A DNA stretch of 32,389 nucleotides from a virus, in the IMG/VR virus record IMGVR_UViG_3300013005_000106, positions 1 to 32,389 of that record, one strand, 5' to 3'. The position numbers and the translations under genes were made by a program. A model generated the notes under the pieces. The model worked only from the letters and a program-made list of their open reading frames with translations, was not told where the DNA came from and ran no database searches. How positions within the stretch are numbered: position 1 is the first letter of the stretch; the number at the start of each line of letters is the position of its first letter. Positions 5,952 through 11,777 of this stretch are shown one piece after another.

Positions 5952-6030
5952 GGGTTGGGCTTAATGGCTATGGCTGGAACGGCTTGTTTTGCTAAAAACC
6001 AGCCATAGCCATTAAGCCCAACCCAAACAA
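5946..6030. repeat. Perfect 32-bp inverted repeat H4
   Basis: Arms 5946-5977 and 5999-6030 are perfectly complementary around a 21-base loop. The left arm starts TTGTTTGGGTTGG; the inner part GGCTTAATGGCTATGGCTGG shares its end with H2. It is the longest of the four. Confidence 0.9.
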
Positions 6031-6044
6031 GCCTGTCAAGCCTC

Positions 6045-6066
6045 TATAACGATTTCATAACGAATC
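6045..6066 (+). promoter_or_regulatory. 11-bp tandem repeat box 5
   Basis: TATAACGATTT then CATAACGAATC, 14 bases after H4. No convincing gene starts soon after it, unlike the other boxes; a TTGACA lies at 6078. Confidence 0.6.
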
Positions 6067-6590
6067 GGGAGAATCTATTGACAAGCAGAGGCTCGTTGTG
6101 CTACCGCTTTCTCAAAGAGAGAGAGAGCACAACAGGACTGTCAAGCTTGACCAAGCAAGAGAGAGAGCGAGCGCAGAGAGAGTGCGCCCCTTGTTACCTC
6201 TATGGATTAAACAGGAACATAACCCAATGGCGAGCGCATGGCTCAGCCAGCCCGACAAGCCTGCCTAGCCTGCGCCCTGCGCTCGCCAATGCGCTCGTTG
6301 GGCTACTGCCTACCAAACTTGTCGAGCCGTATTTATACGACCAGACCTACGGCTTCCCTGCCAGATAGGTAGTTACTACCCAGTAGCCAGCCTGCTCAGG
6401 AAATACGATTACTCTCTCTCTTATTATTACTATGAGGATTAAACAGGGAATTAAATAGGGGGATTGCTCACGACCGCCAAGCCCTGCTTATGACCACGCA
6501 TGGTGAAACTCCACCACCGCCACCGCCACCAAAGGTGATGAGGTGACGACCCAGTTCGCACAACAGTTCGGTCACTTAAAAGCAGGAAAC
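6067..6590. other. Long non-coding stretch, possible origin or control region
   Basis: About 520 bases without a convincing gene, between boxes 5 and 6. It contains GA-rich runs around 6115-6180, an exact direct repeat GGATTAAACAGG at 6204-6215 and 6436-6447, several TGTCRAGC motifs, and a CCACCGCCACCGCCACC run near 6513-6532. One open frame (6078-6368, TTG start, 96 codons) has a plausible GGGAG site but a composition unlike its neighbours and is not called. Origin function is a guess. Confidence 0.35.
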
Positions 6591-6614
6591 CGTTACTTAA
6601 TCGTTATCAAATAA
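6591..6614 (-). promoter_or_regulatory. 11-bp tandem repeat box 6 (reverse)
   Basis: CGTTACTTAAT CGTTATCAAAT on the plus strand gives GATAACGATTA AGTAACGGTTT on the minus strand. It is the last box, about 100 bases upstream of the AAA+ ATPase gene, and has no long inverted repeat beside it. Confidence 0.55.
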
Positions 6615-6713
6615 GGTATTACCTAATTCGCTATTTAATTGGCTATCCACTACCCTCAGACCACAAGGCAGTCACCCGATTGCCTACCCACACGAAAAGG
6701 AAACCCACTCCTA

Positions 6714-8069
6714 ATGATTGCTCTATTAGTAGAAACAGAAACAAATGAGGGCAAGGCGCAAAGCCTTATCGCTCCTCTCAAAAATGAGGTGGTGTGTTAT
6801 CACCGCCTCTCAAACGGAAGCCGTGGTCGTGGTCAAGCTTGGAAACAGACTTGCTTAGATGAACTACCACTAGACATGGTGACTTACATGCCAGTCGCCG
6901 TGCCACTTACTTACAAGGACATTGAGGGCTTGGCAGTCGGTCAGATTACAACCCTTGCCGTCAAAGCCATGACCGCCTTAGAACAAACCAGTCCTGTCGA
7001 GCCTGTGGACACACACCGAGCCGTAGTCGCTGACCTAACCCTTCGACTAATCGCAGGTGACATGACACTTAACTCCTATGTCAAAGACGGTCGCCGTAAC
7101 AGTCCTGTAGTGCTAACTCCACTAACCAAACCTGTCGAGCCTGTTAGGGAAGTAAGCGCAGAGGCACATAAACAGCAGGAAGCACCAGTATTGGTTGGAG
7201 CAAGCCCAGTAATTATGGAACTAGCAACTATTCCAACATTAGATTGGTCTAAGAAATACATAAACAGAAAAATAAATGGGCTTATCGAATACGCTATTTA
7301 TGACAACGCCATGACCAACAACGAGAACATACTAATCATGGGTCACGCAGGTAGCGGAAAAACTATGTCAGTCTTGGGATACGCAAGCACTCGTGGCTAC
7401 CGCTATTACAATGTCTCTAGTCATATTGGCTTAGAGCCAACCCAGTTATTCGGTTCATGGATACCAACCCCTGACGGACACTTCCGTTGGCAAGACGGTC
7501 CTGTAACAGACTTGGTAAGAAACGGTGGAGTGCTACTTCTCAACGAAGTGAACTTCATGCCTGAGCGTGTCACCACAATTCTGTTCGGCTTACTTGACGA
7601 CCGCCGTGAAATACAAATTATGGAAAACGGTGGTGAAGTTATCAAGGCTCACAAAGACCTCTTGATTATCGCTGACATGAATCCAAACTACAGAGGAACT
7701 CGACCAATGAATCAAGCTTGGGTAGATAGATTTCACCATAAGTTAGATTTCCCATACGACCACTCTATCGAAAGCAAACTAATCAAGAACAAAGCGTTGC
7801 TAGAAATGGCTACCAAACTCAGGGAGTTATCTAACAAGGGCGACCTTGATACTCCTATCTCAACTCGTGGTCTAGCCAACTTTATTAAGAACGCTACCAA
7901 CCTAAACTTGGACTACGCCGTTTCCTCTTATGTAAATGGCTTCCTTGATGAGGAGCGAGAAGCAGTCAAACTTGTATTAGATACATACAAGCCGAACATT
8001 GGTGTAGAACTTGGCATTACTGTTGAGGTAGCACCAACTCAGGTAGATGAGGTGGCAATAAATGGCTAA
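6714..8069 (+). CDS. MoxR/CobS-type AAA+ ATPase
   Basis: A 451-residue AAA+ ATPase. Residues 1-165 form an N-terminal region with two Pro-Val-Glu-Pro linkers; the ATPase domain follows. Visible motifs: Walker A GHAGSGKT (about 210-217), Walker B VLLLNEV (about 273-279), sensor segment Ala-Asp-Met-Asn-Pro-Asn (about 320), and arginine-finger candidate in WVDRFHHKLDF (about 339). Such ATPases act as remodelling motors paired with VWA proteins (MoxR/VWA, CobS/CobT), and the next gene, overlapping by 8 bases, is that partner. The ATG at 6714 is preferred over a TTG at 6639, but AAAGG is 13 bases away, so the start is uncertain. Phage homologues are often named CobS; cobalt chelation is not shown here. 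Confidence 0.85.
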   Translation: MIALLVETETNEGKAQSLIAPLKNEVVCYHRLSNGSRGRGQAWKQTCLDELPLDMVTYMPVAVPLTYKDIEGLAVGQITTLAVKAMTALEQTSPVEPVDTHRAVVADLTLRLIAGDMTLNSYVKDGRRNSPVVLTPLTKPVEPVREVSAEAHKQQEAPVLVGASPVIMELATIPTLDWSKKYINRKINGLIEYAIYDNAMTNNENILIMGHAGSGKTMSVLGYASTRGYRYYNVSSHIGLEPTQLFGSWIPTPDGHFRWQDGPVTDLVRNGGVLLLNEVNFMPERVTTILFGLLDDRREIQIMENGGEVIKAHKDLLIIADMNPNYRGTRPMNQAWVDRFHHKLDFPYDHSIESKLIKNKALLEMATKLRELSNKGDLDTPISTRGLANFIKNATNLNLDYAVSSYVNGFLDEEREAVKLVLDTYKPNIGVELGITVEVAPTQVDEVAING

Positions 8070-9984
8070 AAGAACATTACGAGAACTCACCGCTCAACTA
8101 TCTTGGCAAGAAGTAGATACGGAGTGGAACGCATGGTTGCGTGAGAATAACCCAACTTATCGTGAGAAAAATTATCAAGAACTTGATGAACTTGCTAAGT
8201 CCTCAGGTGTTGACATAGCAACCTTGCGTGAACAGAACCATGAGGAGTATCAAGCCCTTCGTGAGGAGTTCCAAGAAACCCTCAAAGAAATTGCTGAGGA
8301 CAAGCAACAGAAACTAACTGTCAAGAATAACTTGTTAGATAGTTACTGCGCCGTGTATCAGAAAGCCGACCGTATCTTGACAGGTGGCTTGGACATTGAG
8401 GTTCGCATTGGAACACCAGCAGACGGAGTGGAAGCCCCTGCTTGGAATGACGGTAAAGTTATTTCTTTTAACGAAAGTATTATTAACGGCGTTGATGAAA
8501 ATACTTTAATAGGATTACATGGGCTTAACTTCCATGAAGTCGCTCATCTCCTCTATTCACCCCGCATTGGTTCAGACTTAGGTGCGTGGGTCAAAGAAAA
8601 CAATTATCAAACCAGTTTTAACATACTAGAGGACAACCGTGCCGAAACCTTCTTGGTAACTAAATACCCTGCTACTAGAAACTTCTTGTTAGCAACTCTT
8701 GGGGAATACATTATTAGGAATAGTGGTGAACGACTTGGCGATAGTTTTATCTTGTTAGCGGGTCGTAAGTATTTCTCATACGATTGTCGAACCAGTATTG
8801 GCAAGCTTTATGCTGAGAAGCACGGACTAGAGCAAGCAAAGAAAGTCTATTACTTAATAAATAAATACCGCACTCTAGTATTTCCTCGTGACTACGCTAT
8901 TGCCAAAGAAATAATTACAGAGTTCAGTCCATTAGTTCCTGAGGGAACAGATACACCAAACGGTTGTGGCTCTCGCAGTCCACTAAAGAACGGTCGCCCT
9001 CAAACAGGCAAGGAGCAGGAAGCACTAAACATAAGCGACCCTGAAACCGACCCCAACCTAAACCCTGAGGACAAGAACCACTCACACGGACACGGTGGCA
9101 ACGATGAAACAGACTTGCCTAAAGCAGAGCAAGCGGAACGCCAGCAAGACGCATTGGATAGATTGACTGATGAGGTCAACCGTGCCAAGAATAATAGTGA
9201 TGTAATAAATAAAATTAAGGAAACACAAAAGTCAATTAGTAAATCAAATGCTAATAAGACAATTCTTACAAAGCAGAACGCTCCCCTCAAAAGTCCTACG
9301 GGCGGAGATGTAGCAACGGTCAGAGCGTTCGCAACAGAACTAGAACGCTTACGCATTGAGGCAGACCCAGCATGGGGATTGGAGAAGCCAAGTGGTCGCC
9401 TTAACAAGAAGCGAGCCATGAACGCAAACATAAATGACATAAACAAACTGTTCGACCGTTGGGAGCAGGGCAACGACAACCACGAGATTGAGGCAGTCTT
9501 GTTAGTAGATAAGTCAGGCTCTATGTATCGTGACATTGACGCAGTATCCCGAGCAGGTTGGGTGATTAAGCGAGCCATTGAGAAAATACAAGGTCGTGTA
9601 ACTATCTTGTCATACAACCACAATTCCAAAGTTCTCTATGACGGTGATGAGAAAGCCAAGTCTGATTACAAGTCACTCGACTGTAGTGGTGGAACTAATC
9701 CTCACTTCGCATTGGTAGAAACCGAAAGAATTATGAAGGCAAGTATCAAGCCTACCAAGCTTGTTATTATGCTTACTGACGGTGGCTTCTATGAAGGTGA
9801 TGAAATAATCCAACGCCTTAACGACATGGGAACAACTACTGTAATGGTATTTCTTGGTGAGCCATACATGCCGATAGAGCAACTCTCTCATGGAGCGCAG
9901 GTATTCAGGGCGATTGCTGACCCTAGAGGGCTTGTCAAAGTCGCCAAAGACATTGTGCGGAAACGCTTGCGTTCCTCTCGCTGA
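8062..9984 (+). CDS. VWA-domain protein with HExxH metallopeptidase-like motif
   Basis: A 640-residue partner of the AAA+ ATPase, its start overlapping that gene by 8 bases. Order: charged helical N-terminus (1-90); a metallopeptidase-like region with HEVAH at 158-162 and a downstream Asn-Ile-Leu-Glu-Asp-Asn-Arg-Ala-Glu (about 187-195) that could give the third metal ligand; a long charged Asp/Glu/Gln/Lys-rich linker (about 300-410); and a C-terminal von Willebrand A domain with a complete MIDAS: Asp-Lys-Ser-Gly-Ser (483-487), Thr545, Asp573 in LTDGG. HExxH plus VWA beside a MoxR ATPase resembles COG3864/DUF2201 proteins and also phage CobT-like proteins. Peptidase activity and target are unknown. 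Confidence 0.85.
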   Translation: MAKRTLRELTAQLSWQEVDTEWNAWLRENNPTYREKNYQELDELAKSSGVDIATLREQNHEEYQALREEFQETLKEIAEDKQQKLTVKNNLLDSYCAVYQKADRILTGGLDIEVRIGTPADGVEAPAWNDGKVISFNESIINGVDENTLIGLHGLNFHEVAHLLYSPRIGSDLGAWVKENNYQTSFNILEDNRAETFLVTKYPATRNFLLATLGEYIIRNSGERLGDSFILLAGRKYFSYDCRTSIGKLYAEKHGLEQAKKVYYLINKYRTLVFPRDYAIAKEIITEFSPLVPEGTDTPNGCGSRSPLKNGRPQTGKEQEALNISDPETDPNLNPEDKNHSHGHGGNDETDLPKAEQAERQQDALDRLTDEVNRAKNNSDVINKIKETQKSISKSNANKTILTKQNAPLKSPTGGDVATVRAFATELERLRIEADPAWGLEKPSGRLNKKRAMNANINDINKLFDRWEQGNDNHEIEAVLLVDKSGSMYRDIDAVSRAGWVIKRAIEKIQGRVTILSYNHNSKVLYDGDEKAKSDYKSLDCSGGTNPHFALVETERIMKASIKPTKLVIMLTDGGFYEGDEIIQRLNDMGTTTVMVFLGEPYMPIEQLSHGAQVFRAIADPRGLVKVAKDIVRKRLRSSR

Positions 9985-9997
9985 TAGGCAATAATCG

Positions 9998-10022
9998 CCC
10001 CTAACACAAAAGTTAGGGGGGG
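9998..10022 (+). promoter_or_regulatory. Hairpin covering a ribosome binding site
   Basis: CCCCTAAC (9998-10005) pairs with GTTAGGGG (10012-10019), 6-base loop. The G run 10016-10022 is the only candidate Shine-Dalgarno for the ATG at 10025, so the stem would mask it. No T tract follows, so a terminator is less likely. Confidence 0.5.
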
Positions 10023-10024
10023 TT

Positions 10025-10192
10025 ATGCCCGATACTGTTTATTGTGACGGTTGCTATCAAACCGTCATTACCACTAATAAAGGAAACTGTCCAACCTGTT
10101 TAACAGACTTCTTTCTTTATGATTCTGTTGATGAAATAAAAAGCAACCACGAATTGTGGGAATACGAACTACACTCAGACCGAGATAACTAA
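10025..10192 (+). CDS. Small zinc-ribbon-like protein
   Basis: 55 residues beginning MPDTVYCDGCYQTV. Two Cys-x2-Cys pairs (CDGC and CPTC, about 16 residues apart) suggest a zinc knuckle; the rest is acidic. The start is next to a G-rich site inside a hairpin. No named family. Confidence 0.6.
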   Translation: MPDTVYCDGCYQTVITTNKGNCPTCLTDFFLYDSVDEIKSNHELWEYELHSDRDN

Positions 10193-10201
10193 GGAGCAAC
10201 C

Positions 10202-10357
10202 ATGCCAAAATACAAAGTAACACTAGAAGCACTAATAACGGCACAAGATAAAGACCAAGCGACCAACGCTCTGCTAAATGGTGATGAAGAACTTGTTGAC
10301 GCCGTGTGGGTAATCAGCACAGAGGAAATTACTACTTTAACATTAGAAAGCGAATAA
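10202..10357 (+). CDS. Hypothetical 51-residue protein
   Basis: The ATG at 10202 follows AAGGAG at 5 bases; that site overlaps the previous stop. The product (MPKYKVTLEALITAQDKD start) has a strand, a helix and an acidic Thr-rich end, similar in pattern to the N-terminus of the gene at 5628. No family recognised. Confidence 0.6.
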   Translation: MPKYKVTLEALITAQDKDQATNALLNGDEELVDAVWVISTEEITTLTLESE

Positions 10358-10465
10358 CCCTGCCTACCCAAACTTTGATGGCGGCCAAAGCCCTGGAGCT
10401 ATCGAAAAGCAGGGGAGTAGTAACTGTAATAAACAAATACATAAATAGAGAGAGGAAATAGCAAA

Positions 10466-10696
10466 ATGACAACTGAACATTTCTTTGTAGTTCGTTACAC
10501 GGAAGGTGAGGGGTGGTCTTGGGATACGGACACAGAGAGCGCAAACTTCCCTGACGGCACAATTTACTATCCCGAACTAAACAAATGGGAAAAATCAGGT
10601 AGCATTTTTAACTCTGACGAACTAACATACGAGAGAGATGAAACCGCTAGTCAGCAACTAGGGCAGGCAATACGGATAATGAACGGAACAAACTAA
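10466..10696 (+). CDS. Hypothetical 76-residue protein
   Basis: Starts at ATG 10466 with GAGAGGAAA upstream. The product is acidic and aromatic (Phe-Phe-Val-Val-Arg-Tyr; Gly-Trp-Ser-Trp-Asp-Thr-Asp) with an amphipathic C-terminal helix. The stop overlaps the next start (TAATG), so the two are coupled. No family recognised. Confidence 0.65.
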   Translation: MTTEHFFVVRYTEGEGWSWDTDTESANFPDGTIYYPELNKWEKSGSIFNSDELTYERDETASQQLGQAIRIMNGTN

Positions 10697-10875
10697 TGGA
10701 CAAAAAATACAGGTTCGAAGTGGAGTTCAGCCACGGCGGGACACCAACGTCAGAACAATTCAGGACTATGCTCGAACATCTGATAGCATGGTATACAGTC
10801 GGCTCGTCTGACGTGAGAGTAACGACTATTCCTTTCACTAAACAAACGGTGAGAGAGTTAGACGGAGTAAGCTAA
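10696..10875 (+). CDS. Hypothetical 59-residue protein
   Basis: Coupled by TAATG to the upstream gene. The protein begins MDKKYRFEVEFSHGG, followed by a helix (about 18-35) and a strand with Asp-Val-Arg-Val-Thr-Thr, a compact alpha/beta pattern. No family recognised. Confidence 0.6.
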   Translation: MDKKYRFEVEFSHGGTPTSEQFRTMLEHLIAWYTVGSSDVRVTTIPFTKQTVRELDGVS

Positions 10876-10907
10876 ACTAAACAAGACCTCTTGTAAAGGA
10901 GAGATAA

Positions 10908-11168
10908 ATGGTAGACAAATCACATTACTACTTTACGGTTTCAAAGAACATGGAAAAGAGCGGTGCATGGCTTTCCGAGTTCGTAGCAAAAGACCGTGAA
11001 GGCAAGATTACAAAACAAGGTTGTAGCGCATGGACAACAAGTGCTAAGGCAAAGAAGTGGTGCGCTGAACAAATTGGGAGAGGAAGGTTGACTTGGGAGA
11101 TTACGGCGTCAAACCCTGAAAACCAAAAGCCAGTAAGCATGAGAAACCATACTGAGGTGCGTGCATAA
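10908..11168 (+). CDS. Hypothetical basic 86-residue protein
   Basis: ATG at 10908 preceded by AAAGGAGAGA. Basic protein with Tyr-Tyr-Phe-Thr-Val near the start, several Trp, and Ala-Lys-Lys-Trp-Cys-Ala in a helix. It looks like a small alpha/beta fold; single-stranded nucleic-acid binding is possible but unsupported. The stop overlaps the next ATG. Confidence 0.65.
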   Translation: MVDKSHYYFTVSKNMEKSGAWLSEFVAKDREGKITKQGCSAWTTSAKAKKWCAEQIGRGRLTWEITASNPENQKPVSMRNHTEVRA

Positions 11169-11281
11169 TGCCAACAGAGATAATCCCAAATCCTGATTGG
11201 GGCAGACCCTCACCTAGTATTGAAGATGACGATGTCTATGAGTTCGAAGAAGAAGATGATGACTTTGATGAGGACGAATAG
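11168..11281 (+). CDS. Acidic-tail micro-protein
   Basis: 37 residues, start overlapping the previous stop (TAATG). After a Pro-rich start (MPTEIIPNPDWGRPSPS), more than half of the remainder is Asp/Glu, ending DEDE. Such acidic tails can mimic DNA or bind basic proteins; that is speculation. Confidence 0.5.
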   Translation: MPTEIIPNPDWGRPSPSIEDDDVYEFEEEDDDFDEDE

Positions 11282-11367
11282 TGAGAGAGTTATTTAATAT
11301 TTTAATGATGTATCAAGAATCTTTGATAGCCCTTCTCTTATCATTAACAGCTTTATTATTTAATTAA
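11281..11367 (+). CDS. Possible 28-residue membrane micro-protein
   Basis: A GTG overlaps the previous stop (TAGTG). After MRELFNILMMYQE comes a hydrophobic stretch (SLIALLLSLTALLF) long enough for one membrane helix, then a stop. It is the last frame before the terminator. The coupling and hydrophobicity support it, but it is very short. Confidence 0.4.
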   Translation: MRELFNILMMYQESLIALLLSLTALLFN

Positions 11368-11379
11368 ACTAACAAATAA

Positions 11380-11434
11380 GCCCCGCAGTTTAAGGACTAC
11401 CGAGAGTAGCCAACTGCGGGGCTTTTTGTTTTTT
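11380..11434 (+). terminator. Strong terminator of plus-strand block
   Basis: GCCCCGCAGTT (11380-11390) pairs perfectly with AACTGCGGGGC (11412-11422), followed by TTTTTGTTTTTT. It ends rightward transcription before the convergent minus-strand genes. Confidence 0.95.
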
Positions 11435-11444
11435 AAAAAGAGGT

Positions 11445-11475
11445 GGGGCCCTAGCTACCCACTAACTAGGGCCCC
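11445..11475. terminator. Second hairpin between convergent operons
   Basis: GGGGCCCTAG (11445-11454) pairs perfectly with CTAGGGCCCC (11466-11475). On the minus strand a CTTTTT lies 5 bases beyond it and on the plus strand CCCCTTT, so it probably stops leftward transcription from the RNR operon. Confidence 0.7.
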
Positions 11476-11513
11476 TTTGGAGAGAGAGGTAATTGCGGTA
11501 TTACCCTATCACA

Positions 11514-11777
11514 CTATTTGTCAATTACTGAATTAGCGACTCTATCTCGCATAAGCTTAAGTGAAGCAATTTTATCTGGTCTAAACCCAGACCAATGGAC
11601 ATTTCCACTTACCACTACTGGAGTGTATGAATACCCAAGAGACTTAACAAGTTCGTAGGCGTTCTCATCAGTACTCACGTCAACGGTAGAGTACGGAATA
11701 CTATCCCTGTCAAGATACTTTTTAGTAGCGTCACAAGCAGGGCAATCTGGTTTTGTGTAAACAGTTACAGTCATCAT
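11514..11777 (-). CDS. nrdH: NrdH-type glutaredoxin-like protein
   Basis: An 87-residue thioredoxin-fold redoxin. Redox site Cys-Pro-Ala-Cys at about 12-15 within YTKPDCPACDATK, the cis-Pro segment Tyr-Thr-Pro-Val-Val near 52, and the C-terminal signature HWSGFRPDKI typical of NrdH. NrdH proteins reduce the active-site disulfide of ribonucleotide reductase using thioredoxin reductase. Its start (ATG at 11777) overlaps the RNR stop as ATGA, with AAGGAG 5 bases upstream inside the RNR gene, so synthesis is coupled to its partner enzyme. Confidence 0.92.
   Translation of the reverse strand: MMTVTVYTKPDCPACDATKKYLDRDSIPYSTVDVSTDENAYELVKSLGYSYTPVVVSGNVHWSGFRPDKIASLKLMRDRVANSVIDK

Noticed and set aside
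2289-6030. Long inverted repeats as ends of insertion sequences
   Set aside because: Each pair of arms is separated by only about 17-22 bases with no transposase between or near them, and no target-site duplication was noticed.
6078-6368. TTG-started frame of 96 codons in the gene-free region
   Set aside because: GGGAG is well placed, but the sequence is dominated by GA-rich repeats and reads unlike a protein; left as non-coding with low confidence.
9000-9629. Long open frame of 209 codons on the minus strand
   Set aside because: It is antisense to the charged linker and VWA domain of the plus-strand gene at 8062-9984, whose motifs are complete; no ribosome binding site or family match supports it.
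6714-9984. Naming the AAA/VWA pair cobS and cobT
   Set aside because: MoxR/VWA and DUF2201-type peptidase pairs fit as well or better, because HEVAH is present; gene symbols were withheld.
10378-10461. Micro-frame of 27 codons (MAAKALELSKSRG start)
   Set aside because: No ribosome binding site and no family; its end overlaps the ribosome binding region of the next gene.
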